Origin: G963555815 sp965249615 [NCBI: bacterium]
GTDB taxonomy: Bacteria > UBA8248 > JACPRG01
Length of the DNA stretch: 64,000 bases
Reading direction: 5' to 3'
NCBI GenBank assembly: GCA_965249615.1
Contig: CBDFMI010000005.1
Location: forward strand, 372,001 to 436,000
The first letter of the stretch is position 1, and each line of letters starts with the position of its first letter. The notes beneath the pieces were generated by a model, which was given only the letters and a program-made list of their open reading frames with translations, searched no databases and was not told the origin of the DNA. Shown here one piece after another: positions 52,250-60,853 of the stretch. Both the position numbers and the translations under genes were made by a program.

Positions 52250-53650
52250 ATGTTTTTCGTTCGGCCTTTTTTGTTTTTTTGGGTAATGGCGGCAGGCCTT
52301 GTTCTCAGCGGAGGTCAGGGCCTCGCCTCAAGCTCAGGTATCCCCTGGGACGTTGAAGAGCACGTCTTGTCCAATGGGCTCAAGATCCTCTTCTTCGTCG
52401 AGGACCGGGCCCCCGTGCTGACTTCGATGATCTGGTACCGCGTGGGCTCTCGGAACGAGCTCCCAGGGTTCACCGGAATGGCCCACATGGTGGAGCACAT
52501 GATGTTCAAGGGGACCAACCGGTTTGGGCCAAAAATCTTCTCCAATCGGATTCAGCGAAACGGCGGCCGCCACAACGCCTTCACCAGCCATGATTACACT
52601 GCCTATTTCGAGCGCATGGCCTCCGACCGGGTGGGTGTCGCCTTTGAGCTTGAGGCGGATCGGATGCGCCACATCCTCCTCGACCCCAGGGAATTCCTGC
52701 TGGAGCGAGACGTGGTCCGGGAGGAACGAAGGCGCTCCATCGAGGACAACCCCATTCGGCTCCTTTGGGAAAATCTCAGAGCCGCCGCTTTCAAGGCTCA
52801 CCCTTATGGTTGGCCGATTATCGGATGGGCCTCGGACATTGAGCAGTTGGATGTCGAGACGGCCCGACAGTTTTATCAATCTTATTATTCCCCAAACAAC
52901 GCCGTTCTCGTCGTGGTCGGCTCCTTTGATCCCCCCTCGCTCCTTAAGCAGATCCGAAGGGAATTTGATTACATCCCGAGGGGGTCCGAGTCTCCGAGTC
53001 TCCAGGCGAAGGAGCCCTCCCAGCGTGGCGAGCGCCGCATTTTCGTCAAAAAGGAAGCCCAACTCCCCTATGTAGGGGTTGCCTATCACGTCCCGAACGT
53101 CGGGTCTCCCGACGCCTACGCCCTTGAGGTCCTGGCGGAGGTCCTGGGCGGGGGGAGAAGCGGACGCCTCAGGCAGGAGCTGGTGGAGAAGCGCCAACTC
53201 GCCCTCTCAGCCGATGCGGGCTATTCCCTCATCTCCGCCGATCCGGAGCTCTTTACGCTCTCGGCCCAACCGACCCAGGGGGTCAGCGCCGAGGTGTCCG
53301 AAAAAGCCCTTTACGAGGTCCTGGAGCGGATCAAAACGGAGGGAATTGGCGAGGAGGAGCTGAAGCGGGTCAAGCGGCGAATCTCCGCTCAGCACGTCAT
53401 GCAGCTTGACTCCCAGTTCTTCCGGGCCCTCCTCCTTGGCCGGGCGGAGACAATCGGCTCCTGGCGGCTCGTCACGGAATTTTTACCCAACATCCGAAAG
53501 GTCACGTCCGAGGATATTCAGCGAGTCGCCCAAACATATCTGACAGAGGAAAACCGGACCGTGGGATTCCTGGTCCCGCTTCCCATCACGACGTCGCGTC
53601 AAGAGAGCCCGCCCTCCCCTTCACCCCATGGACGGGGGGAAACGCGATGA
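52250..53650 (+). CDS. M16 zinc peptidase, catalytic subunit
   Basis: 466 residues from ATG 52250 (GGGAG six bases upstream). A signal peptide ends near SGGQGLASSS, so it is periplasmic. The inverted zinc motif HMVEHMMFKG (HxxEH) lies near residue 80, with the third ligand Glu in LEADRMRHILL near 145. The C-terminal M16 domain follows. It overlaps the next M16 gene by four bases. Together they should form a heterodimer, as known for bacterial M16B peptidases. Confidence 0.9.
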   Translation: MFFVRPFLFFWVMAAGLVLSGGQGLASSSGIPWDVEEHVLSNGLKILFFVEDRAPVLTSMIWYRVGSRNELPGFTGMAHMVEHMMFKGTNRFGPKIFSNRIQRNGGRHNAFTSHDYTAYFERMASDRVGVAFELEADRMRHILLDPREFLLERDVVREERRRSIEDNPIRLLWENLRAAAFKAHPYGWPIIGWASDIEQLDVETARQFYQSYYSPNNAVLVVVGSFDPPSLLKQIRREFDYIPRGSESPSLQAKEPSQRGERRIFVKKEAQLPYVGVAYHVPNVGSPDAYALEVLAEVLGGGRSGRLRQELVEKRQLALSADAGYSLISADPELFTLSAQPTQGVSAEVSEKALYEVLERIKTEGIGEEELKRVKRRISAQHVMQLDSQFFRALLLGRAETIGSWRLVTEFLPNIRKVTSEDIQRVAQTYLTEENRTVGFLVPLPITTSRQESPPSPSPHGRGETR

Positions 53651-54963
53651 GGCGAGCCCTTGGCGTCCTGCTCCTCTTTCTTCTGCCCGGACTCGCCGTC
53701 TCCGCCCCCCTTGGGACCCGGACCGTCCTTGAAAACGGCCTCATCCTGCTTCACTCCGAGCAGCGCTCCCTTCCCCTCGTAACGCTTCGCCTCATCCTCT
53801 GGGCGGGGACCGCGGTCGAACCCCCCGAGAAATCAGGCCTGGCGAACCTGACGGCACAGCTTCTCAGCCAGGGGACAGCGGATCGATCGGCCCAAGAGGT
53901 GGCGGAGGCGATAGACACCCTCGGCGGGCGGCTGGGATTTCTGGCCGAAAAGGATTTCGTGTCGGTCGGGCTGACTGTGCTTCGGGAGGACCTCGAAGCG
54001 GGCCTGACACTCCTCTCAGAGCTTATTCAAATACCCTCCTTTCCTGAGGAGGAGTTCAAACAGAAAATTAGTCAGAACCTGGCGCGAATTCACCAGGAGG
54101 AGCAGGATCCTCACACCGTTACAGCGCTTGCCTTCCAGGGGGCCCTCTACGGGAGCCATCCCTACGGGCGAAGGACCATCGGAACACCCGAGGAGCTCAA
54201 AAACCTCACACGAGAGGATGTCGTCAACTTTCACCGGGAACGGTACCTTCCGGAAGGGGCCATTGTCGCCGTGGTGGGCGACATCTCCCAGAAGGAGGCC
54301 CGGGAGGCGTTGGCCGGGGCTTTTGGAGGCTGGCTCGGCGGACCCGCTCGTGTCCCAACTCTTTCTCTCCCCGAGGGGCCAAAGACCCTCAATGTGGTCA
54401 AGATAGACCGCCCGGTCTCTCAGGCCCAGGTCCTCTTCGGCCATCCCGGACTCGAGCGCGACGATCCCGACTTCTATGCAGTGCTCGTGATGAACTACAT
54501 CCTTGGAGGCGGGGGGTTTGAGTCGAGACTGCTCGACAACATCCGAGACAATCTCGGCCTCGCATACAGTGTCTCCAGCCGTTTCTCCACCGGCCTCCAC
54601 GGGGGCACCTTCCGGGCGGGCCTTCAGACCAGCAACGAGACTGCCAACCAGGCCCTCGAAGAACTTTTTAAGGAGGTTCGCCGGATCCAAGAGGTCCCGG
54701 TGACAAAACGCGAGCTCTCGGACGCCAAGGATTTCTTGACCGGGAGCTTTCCCCTCCGCCTCTCCTCCAACCGGGGCATCGCCTCGATGCTGACACAAGT
54801 CGAGCTTCACCACCTCGGCCTCGACTATTCCGATCGATACCCCGAATTCATCCGAGCGGTCAGCCAGGAAGATGTCCTTCGGGTGGCCCAAAAATACCTC
54901 CGCCCGGGCCAGGCCGTCCTCGTCATCCTGTCCGATGAGGAAAAGGCGGCCCTCCAGTATTGA
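53647..54963 (+). CDS. M16 peptidase-like subunit without the zinc motif
   Basis: 438 residues with signal peptide (GVLLLFLLPGLAVSAP). The fold matches M16 (LENGLILLHSEQRSLPLVTL, GSHPYGRRTIGTPEELKNLT), but the HxxEH position reads LANLTAQLLSQGT, so it cannot bind zinc. It probably provides the Arg/Tyr-containing half of the active chamber for the upstream catalytic subunit, as in other M16B heterodimers. LVMNYILGGGGFESRLLDNI is the typical substrate-binding region. Confidence 0.9.
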   Translation: MRRALGVLLLFLLPGLAVSAPLGTRTVLENGLILLHSEQRSLPLVTLRLILWAGTAVEPPEKSGLANLTAQLLSQGTADRSAQEVAEAIDTLGGRLGFLAEKDFVSVGLTVLREDLEAGLTLLSELIQIPSFPEEEFKQKISQNLARIHQEEQDPHTVTALAFQGALYGSHPYGRRTIGTPEELKNLTREDVVNFHRERYLPEGAIVAVVGDISQKEAREALAGAFGGWLGGPARVPTLSLPEGPKTLNVVKIDRPVSQAQVLFGHPGLERDDPDFYAVLVMNYILGGGGFESRLLDNIRDNLGLAYSVSSRFSTGLHGGTFRAGLQTSNETANQALEELFKEVRRIQEVPVTKRELSDAKDFLTGSFPLRLSSNRGIASMLTQVELHHLGLDYSDRYPEFIRAVSQEDVLRVAQKYLRPGQAVLVILSDEEKAALQY

Positions 54964-55027
54964 GCCCCTTTAAAATTCATAGGCGGGTCTTCTTCGGAGG
55001 TGTTAACGTTGTTTCTCGTCTACACCC

Positions 55028-55771
55028 ATGAAATCCGTTGAATTCAATAACGAGCGAGGCCAACGCATTTCCGGCATCCTCCACTGGCCTCAGGGCAAAA
55101 AGGACCCTCCCGCCATCCTCATCTGTCACGGCATGCTCTCCAACAAGGACAGCCGAAAACACAGCCACTTCGCCCAGATTCTCTGTGAAAAAGGCTATCT
55201 GGTCCTGCGTTTTGACTTTTCATTCGTGGGGGAATCAGGAGGAACACTTTCGGAGCTGACCTATTCGGGCGAAGTGGAGGATCTGGGGGGCGCCGTCGCC
55301 TTCGTCAGACAAAAAACCCAGGGTCCTATCGGCCTGGTGGGCTCCAGCATGGGCGGCGCGGTCGCCCTGCTCTACGCAGCCGAAGATCTAAAAGTCCGGG
55401 CCGTCGCGGTCATGGCCTGCGTCGCCAGGCCAGATGCCTTCCCGAAAGAGGATGTCGCTCGGTGGGAGGCCCAGGGCCATATTGATTCCCCTTTTGGGCC
55501 TATCTCCCTCGCCTTTCTGAAAGACGCCCGGGAAAAGGATGTCCTCGGGGCCGTCGCCCGCCTAAAAACCCCGCTCCTCCTCATTCACGGAGAGGCCGAC
55601 GAGCTCATCCCCGCCACTGAGGCCGTGGACATCTTTCGGGCCGCCAGGCCGCCAAAACGCCTTGACCTCATCGGGGGCGCTGACCACCGCTTTTCCGAGG
55701 ATGCTCACGTGGAGGAAATTGGAGAACTCATCGCCGGCTGGTTTGAGCGCCACCTGCCCCCTGAGGCCTAG
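55028..55771 (+). CDS. Alpha/beta hydrolase
   Basis: 247 residues. The nucleophile elbow is GLVGSSMGGAVALLYAAE (Ser near 103), the acid is in IHGEADELIPATEAVD (Asp near 197), and the His in GGADHRFSEDAHVEE (near 223). HGMLSNKDS after the first strand forms the oxyanion region. No signal peptide, so cytoplasmic. Similar proteins are annotated as esterases or acyl-peptidases; substrate unknown. Confidence 0.85.
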   Translation: MKSVEFNNERGQRISGILHWPQGKKDPPAILICHGMLSNKDSRKHSHFAQILCEKGYLVLRFDFSFVGESGGTLSELTYSGEVEDLGGAVAFVRQKTQGPIGLVGSSMGGAVALLYAAEDLKVRAVAVMACVARPDAFPKEDVARWEAQGHIDSPFGPISLAFLKDAREKDVLGAVARLKTPLLLIHGEADELIPATEAVDIFRAARPPKRLDLIGGADHRFSEDAHVEEIGELIAGWFERHLPPEA

Positions 55772-55864
55772 AACCTCAGCATAAAGCAACACAAATATAT
55801 ATAATCCATTAAATTATGTGTAGCTATTTAACTAATTGAAGTATTTGATGATATGTGATCACGT
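55772..55864. other. AT-rich gap between convergent genes
   Basis: The hydrolase (plus) and ABC binding protein (minus) converge here. The stretch is much more AT-rich than the genes around it and contains TATATATA and GTGATCAC at the right end. No gene or classical terminator is visible. Confidence 0.4.
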
Positions 55865-56869
55865 TTACTCTGGCTTGATGATCTGCCATATCCCCTTCAG
55901 GCCACGGCTCCTGATAACCTCGCTCTTCAGGGCAAGGTTCAGGAAGGCCTCCTCCTCCTCGATGAAGGTCTCGTCGAGATAAGGAGTCTGATAGGTGGGC
56001 TGTTGTTCCTTGAACCACTGGGCGAAGAAGCGGGCTTCCTCCTCTCCGGCCCCCGGCAGGGTCAACTCGAGATATTTCTGGGCCCACTCCTCGGTCTTTG
56101 TGTGGGCGTAGGTCATCCCTTCCGCCCAGGCGCCCAGGAGGGCTCGGGCCGCATCCGGATGGCCCTCCACCCAATCTCCCCAGGAGGCCCAAACGCTCAT
56201 GGCGAGGTGGTGATCAGTTCCCCGGCGCTTGGCCCATTCGCTGGAATAAGAGACAAGCAAAGGGCGGATCTCGTTATCCCGCCATAGGTTGAGCGTGTAG
56301 GGCATCAGGCTGAGCCCGCCCGTCGCCGTCCCCTCAGCGACCATTTCTGGCACGACCGCCCACGGGGCGTTGATCAACTGAAAATCTTTTCCCAGCTCAA
56401 GGCCCCACCATTCTTGGAAGAGGATCTCGGCCAACCGGGTGCTTCCCGTGGCGAACCCGGGATGTGCGAGGGTCGATCCGGCGAGCTCTTCGATGGAGCG
56501 AATCTTGGAATCACTGTGCACATAGAGGCCGTGGGAAGCGGTCCCGTCTCGCCCCCACATCACCACCTCCCAGCCTTGATCCCCCTTCAGTCGGGCCACC
56601 TCTAAGGGGCTCAACTGAACCACATCCACTTTCCTCTCCGAAAACTGAGAAAAGTCATCCCTGGCATAAACCGGCTCGAAAACAACGCCGGCTTCTTCCC
56701 CCCACTTCTCCCAAAGACCCGCATCCGTGAGGTATTGGGCGATCATGACTGTGGGGCCGGAGGGAAAGATGGCGACCCGGACGAGGGGGGGCGGGAGTGG
56801 ATCCGCCTTACCCACCAGCAGAAGGGCACAAACGGCGAGAGAAAAAACGCACCGGAGGATCCACCGCAT
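55865..56869 (-). CDS. ABC transporter substrate-binding protein (NitT/TauT-like), orphan
   Basis: 334 residues from ATG 56869, with GGAGGGG seven bases upstream. A signal peptide ends near LLLVGKADP. It belongs to the NMT1/SsuA-like periplasmic group: VRVAIFPSGPTVMIAQYLTD, KVDVVQLSPLEVARLKG, SIEELAGSTLAHPGFATGST and AEGTATGGLSLMPYTLN. The ligand is unknown. No permease or ATPase gene lies nearby. Confidence 0.82.
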   Translation of the reverse strand: MRWILRCVFSLAVCALLLVGKADPLPPPLVRVAIFPSGPTVMIAQYLTDAGLWEKWGEEAGVVFEPVYARDDFSQFSERKVDVVQLSPLEVARLKGDQGWEVVMWGRDGTASHGLYVHSDSKIRSIEELAGSTLAHPGFATGSTRLAEILFQEWWGLELGKDFQLINAPWAVVPEMVAEGTATGGLSLMPYTLNLWRDNEIRPLLVSYSSEWAKRRGTDHHLAMSVWASWGDWVEGHPDAARALLGAWAEGMTYAHTKTEEWAQKYLELTLPGAGEEEARFFAQWFKEQQPTYQTPYLDETFIEEEEAFLNLALKSEVIRSRGLKGIWQIIKPE

Positions 56870-56934
56870 TGACCGACCCCTCCTCATTGGGCTTCACTCA
56901 AAGGACAAGAAGCGTACATCACTCTTCCACTCAA

Positions 56935-57003
56935 AAGCTATCAAGGCCGATTTTCACTGTCAAGGAAACCCGCCTTGACAAGGGCTCCCCTTCGAACTAG
57001 CGT
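56935..57003. promoter_or_regulatory. Back-to-back divergent promoters
   Basis: Minus: TTGACA (56958-56963), 17-base spacer, TAGCTT (56935-56940), for the binding-protein gene. Plus: TTGACA (56975-56980), 17-base spacer, TAGCGT (56998-57003), for the metallo-hydrolase. The two -35 boxes form an inverted repeat TGTCAAGG-N7-CCTTGACA. One factor bound there could control both genes. Confidence 0.6.
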
Positions 57004-57084
57004 TTCCCTTCAAAAGCCTTTGACCCGCTTCAGTGGAATCCTTCACGGAATACCCGTAAACTGCTCTTTTTTCGGAGAAAGGCC

Positions 57085-57852
57085 ATCAAACTCACAGTCC
57101 TGGGCACCTATGGAGGTCGCCTTCGCCCTTATCGGCTGACCTCCTTTCTCCTCAACGACTCTATCCTTCTGGACGCAGGGTCAGCGGCCTGGGCCCTTCC
57201 CCTTGCGGCCCAAACCCGGATAGAGACTCTCCTCCTCACCCACGCCCACCTCGATCACATCTCCGACCTCTGCTTCCTTCTGGACAACACCTTCGGGGAG
57301 CGGACCTCCCCCTTTCGGGTGTGGAGTCTTCCAACCGTCCTTGAGGCCCTCAGACAAAACATCTTCAACAACCAAATCTGGCCCGACCTCACCTCTATCC
57401 AGGTCAACTCCACTCCAATCCTGGAGACTTGCCCCCTGACCCCTGGAAAGAAAGTGTCGATCGGGGGGGTTGAAGTCACGGCCCATCCTGTGGACCACGC
57501 AGTCCCCGCCACGGGCTTCCTAATAGAGGGCGAAGGGGGGGCTATTCTCTATACAGGCGATACGGGCCCGACCGACGCCATCTGGAAAGCCGCCCGAGAG
57601 GCGAAAAACCTGAGGGCCATCATTACCGAGATCTCCTTCCCCGACCGGATGGAGGAAGTCGCCCTCAAATCCAAACACTACACTCCGGGGCTTCTTGGGC
57701 GGGAGATCTCCAAGATGCCCCCCGATCTTCCTGTCTATCTCTTCCACACAAAGCCTCGATTTCTAGAGGAGGTCCACCGGGAGGTGGAGACCTTGGGTCT
57801 ATCACGTCTCTTCTGGCTGGAGCAGGATCAGACCTATGAGTTTGGGCCGTAA
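57085..57852 (+). CDS. Metallo-beta-lactamase-fold hydrolase, cAMP-phosphodiesterase-like, apparent ATC start
   Basis: 255 residues. LLLTHAHLDHISDLCF has the HxHxDH zinc motif, VEVTAHPVDHAVP the next His, LYTGDTGPTDAIW the bridging Asp, and VYLFHTKPRF the last His; this layout resembles class II cyclic-nucleotide phosphodiesterases. The frame has no ATG, GTG or TTG before the zinc motif. The expected N-terminus (IKLTVLGTYGG) begins with ATC at 57085, and GGAG sits seven bases upstream. So either AUC is used, as AUU is in infC, or one base is wrong. GTG 57319 would remove the active site. Confidence 0.75.
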   Translation: MKLTVLGTYGGRLRPYRLTSFLLNDSILLDAGSAAWALPLAAQTRIETLLLTHAHLDHISDLCFLLDNTFGERTSPFRVWSLPTVLEALRQNIFNNQIWPDLTSIQVNSTPILETCPLTPGKKVSIGGVEVTAHPVDHAVPATGFLIEGEGGAILYTGDTGPTDAIWKAAREAKNLRAIITEISFPDRMEEVALKSKHYTPGLLGREISKMPPDLPVYLFHTKPRFLEEVHREVETLGLSRLFWLEQDQTYEFGP

Positions 57853-57864
57853 GGAGGCCCTACG

Positions 57865-58485
57865 TTGAGCACGGACAACCGCTTTCAGGAAGATGAGTGC
57901 GCGCTCATCTCCGACCGGGCCTTTTTCGAACGGAAACTCGCCATCACCGAGAAAATCCGGGGCGTCTACTCCGACCTTCGAGAGCAGATGAAAGAGGCCT
58001 TTCGCCCGGAGGCGTATCTGGTCCCGGCTGGGGTGGACTACAGCAAGGGAAAATTGAGCGGAGGCGATCATCACTTCGATCTCCCCTACGTCTATCTCGA
58101 TTTCCCCCGCCTGTTCTCCCGCGAGGCCACCTTCGCGTACCGGTCCATCTTCTGGTGGGGGCACCACTTCCTCTTCACATTGCTCCTGACCGGCGATCTA
58201 TTGGAAGGCTATCGCGAGAGGTTCCTCGGGGGGATGGACTCACTCTTGGCCCGGGGAGATTTCATCGCCACCTCCCTCGACCTCTGGGAATGGCGACAGG
58301 GGGAGGAAAACGTCCAGCCCATCACCGCGATGAACCGAACGAAAATTGTGGACGTGGCGGGACAGCACCCCTTCCTGAAGCTCATCCGGTTCATCCCCTT
58401 TGATCACCCGACCCTCAGCCGCGGGACCCTCGCCAAGGAAGGCCTGAAAACTTTTCAGGCCTGGGAGTTTATCTTTCGCCGATGA
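57865..58485 (+). CDS. Conserved-looking protein of unknown function
   Basis: 206 residues from TTG 57865, with AAGGAGG before it, 12 bases after the hydrolase. I do not recognise it. It is soluble in appearance, rich in aromatic residues (YVYLDFPRLFSREATFAYRS, then IFWWGHHFLF). Several acidic/His residues (GGDHHFDLPYVYLD) could bind metal, but no known motif appears. Tight spacing to the metallo-hydrolase suggests a joint function. Confidence 0.6.
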   Translation: MSTDNRFQEDECALISDRAFFERKLAITEKIRGVYSDLREQMKEAFRPEAYLVPAGVDYSKGKLSGGDHHFDLPYVYLDFPRLFSREATFAYRSIFWWGHHFLFTLLLTGDLLEGYRERFLGGMDSLLARGDFIATSLDLWEWRQGEENVQPITAMNRTKIVDVAGQHPFLKLIRFIPFDHPTLSRGTLAKEGLKTFQAWEFIFRR

Positions 58486-58539
58486 AGGGGACCTTGGACG
58501 CGATCTTCAAAGCGAGGGTTGCGTCCCCCGTGCCTAAGC

Positions 58540-59529
58540 CTACGGGGCAGCCTTGGGGGTGGGGGGCTGGGCCTTTTGGAAATGCTCGATCACGGAGCGC
58601 AGGGTAGATTCGAGGTCCATCTGGGGCTCATAGCCCACCAGGGCCCCGATCTTTGCGAGGTCAGGGACCCGCCGTTTCATGTCCTCAAACCCCTCCCCAT
58701 ACGCCTCCCCATAAGGAACGGACACGATGGGCGAAGCGCTCCCCGTCATGGCCTTCACCTTCTTGGCCAGATCCTCAATCGCAATCTCGGCCGGGTTGCC
58801 GAGATTGAAGACGTCACCCACAGCGTTCGGGTGGTCCATCAGCGCCATCATCCCTCGAACGGTGTCTGACACATGGCAAAAGCATCGAGTTTGACGACCA
58901 TCTCCAAACACCCGGATGGGCTCGCCCGCCAGCGCCTGCTGGACGAAGCGGGGGATGACCATCCCGTACTCCCCGCTCTGCCGGGGCCCCACGGTGTTGA
59001 AGAACCGGAGGATGACGACCTGAAGCCCCCTGTCTCGATAGTAGGCCAGGGCCAGGAACTCATCCAGGGTCTTTGTGTTGGCGTAGGCCCACCTCTGCTT
59101 TTTCACTGAGCCCATCACACGGTCGTGATCCTCGCCGAGAGGGCCCGAGCTGTTCTTTCCGTATATCTCCGAAGTTGAGGCGATCGCAACCTTGCAGTTG
59201 AAGCGACTGGCCACCTGGAGGATGATCTCCGTCCCGCGAATGTTCGTCTCAATGGTCTCAAGGGGTCGTTCCATAATGAGACGCACCCCAACGGCGGCCG
59301 CCAGGTGGTAGATCTGGTCGCACGGCTCCGCCAACCTCTCCATCAGATAGAGGTCCGTGACAGACCCTTTCGTTAGCTCAAGACTGGGGTGGGAAAGAAG
59401 GTGGGAGATGTTCTCGGGCGTCCCCGTGGAGAGATTGTCGACGATGGAGACCTCGTCCCCCCTCTGCAGCAAGGCTTCGGTCAGATGGGAGCCGATGAAC
59501 CCAGCGCCCCCTGTGATGAGGATTCTCAA
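58540..59529 (-). CDS. NAD-dependent nucleotide-sugar epimerase/dehydratase
   Basis: 329 residues from TTG 59529 (GGGGGAG eight bases upstream; a TTG at 59550 is the outer option). Extended SDR: ILITGGAGFIGSHLTEALLQ, STSEIYGKN, and the Tyr-x3-Lys in RWAYANTKTLDEF. FNTVGPRQSGEYGMVIPRFV is typical of the UDP-glucose 4-epimerase/UDP-glucuronate decarboxylase group. It should supply a sugar nucleotide for the nearby GT4 enzyme. Substrate not assigned. Confidence 0.85.
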   Translation of the reverse strand: MRILITGGAGFIGSHLTEALLQRGDEVSIVDNLSTGTPENISHLLSHPSLELTKGSVTDLYLMERLAEPCDQIYHLAAAVGVRLIMERPLETIETNIRGTEIILQVASRFNCKVAIASTSEIYGKNSSGPLGEDHDRVMGSVKKQRWAYANTKTLDEFLALAYYRDRGLQVVILRFFNTVGPRQSGEYGMVIPRFVQQALAGEPIRVFGDGRQTRCFCHVSDTVRGMMALMDHPNAVGDVFNLGNPAEIAIEDLAKKVKAMTGSASPIVSVPYGEAYGEGFEDMKRRVPDLAKIGALVGYEPQMDLESTLRSVIEHFQKAQPPTPKAAP

Positions 59530-59620
59530 ATGGGGTTCTCCCCCTCTCAAGGGCCGAGGCCCGTGAGAGCGTGCGGCGTAAAACAGCGATAAACCCAGAA
59601 AAAAGCTTATCCCGAGAAAA

Positions 59621-60853
59621 CTAAGAACTCAAGTAGAGTCTCTTCAGATCATGCACCAAGCGATCCACGTGATAACGATCCCTCACAAAGGATCGGCCCG
59701 CCTCTGCCTTTCGGGAAACCCCCTCGGGATCCTCTCTCACCCGCCGAATGGCCTCCGCCAGAGCGAGAGGGTCCCCAGGGGGAACGAGAAGACCCCGCTC
59801 GCCCTCCTCCACACCCCCCGAAGACTCCGAAGACGTTTTGGGGCCGCCTTCGAGCCTCCCCAGAATTTCAGGGACACCTCCGACGGCCGCGGCCACGACG
59901 GGCCTTCGGGCTGCCAGGGCCTCGATGAGGGAGACGGGCGTCCCTTCATTCTTCGAGGTGAGGGCGACGGCGTCCATGTCAGCGTAAAGAATGGGAAGGG
60001 CCTCGCGCCAACCTGTGAAGTGGACCCGGCTCTCCAGGCCAAGGCTAACCACCTCCGCCTCAAGTTCTCCCTTTAGCTCTCCGTCTCCCACAACGGCGAA
60101 GTGGGCGTCCACGCCGCTCCCGAGAAGGTTTCGGGCCGCCCGAAAGAAGGTCCTGTGGTCTTTGATGGGGACGAGGCGCCCCACGATCCCCACCAGAAAG
60201 GCCGAGGCTGGTATCCCCAGCTCAGAGCGAAACCCTCCGTCTTGCCCCTCGACTTCGAGAAACGAGTCGAGCTCCAGCCCCAGGGGGACGACGGCGATCC
60301 GCTCCCGCTTTGCAATGCCCAGGGTCACCAGCTCCTCCCTCAAGGCCGCGCTGAGGGTGATGACCCGCGTCGTAGAGGCCGCCAAAAAACCCTCTACCAC
60401 CCGAAAGAGGAGGCTCTTGCACTTCCCGAAGTAACCCCGAAGGACATGGCCGTGAAAAGTGTGATAGACGAGAAGTCTTGGGCGCTTCGCTGTCAGGGAC
60501 GAAATTCTGTAGAGGAGGGCGGCCAGCCGCCCAAGGGTCCCGGCCTTGGCCGTGTGTGTGTGAAGGATATGAGGTTGTTCCCTCAGCAGAAGACGGTAGA
60601 GCTTAAAGAAGGCAATCAGATCATCGAAGGGGCTGATCTCTCGGCCGAGCTCCCGGATTAAATGGGGCTCAACACCCCGGCTTCGGGCAAGCGGCTCCAT
60701 GGAGCCCTCGGCCTCTGCCTCTGACCCTTTGACGAGGAGGGTCTGGAAGCTCGCGTCATTCATCCGCTCCGAGAGATAGATCACGTGGCGGGCCGGTCCC
60801 CCCACGTTGAGCCGGGCAATGACCCTGAGGATTTTGAGAGGTTCGCCCTTCAC
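59621..60853 (-). CDS. GT4-family glycosyltransferase
   Basis: 410 residues, GT-B fold. N-terminal part: ILRVIARLNVGGPARHVIYL, HTHTAKAGTLGRLAALLY. C-terminal part: LVGIVGRLVPIKDHRTFF and VALTSKNEGTPVSLIEALAA, the donor-binding region with the conserved Glu, then VVAAAVGGVPEIL. It probably builds a cell-surface polysaccharide or exopolysaccharide. It overlaps the TPR gene by four bases and precedes the epimerase. Confidence 0.9.
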   Translation of the reverse strand: MKGEPLKILRVIARLNVGGPARHVIYLSERMNDASFQTLLVKGSEAEAEGSMEPLARSRGVEPHLIRELGREISPFDDLIAFFKLYRLLLREQPHILHTHTAKAGTLGRLAALLYRISSLTAKRPRLLVYHTFHGHVLRGYFGKCKSLLFRVVEGFLAASTTRVITLSAALREELVTLGIAKRERIAVVPLGLELDSFLEVEGQDGGFRSELGIPASAFLVGIVGRLVPIKDHRTFFRAARNLLGSGVDAHFAVVGDGELKGELEAEVVSLGLESRVHFTGWREALPILYADMDAVALTSKNEGTPVSLIEALAARRPVVAAAVGGVPEILGRLEGGPKTSSESSGGVEEGERGLLVPPGDPLALAEAIRRVREDPEGVSRKAEAGRSFVRDRYHVDRLVHDLKRLYLSS

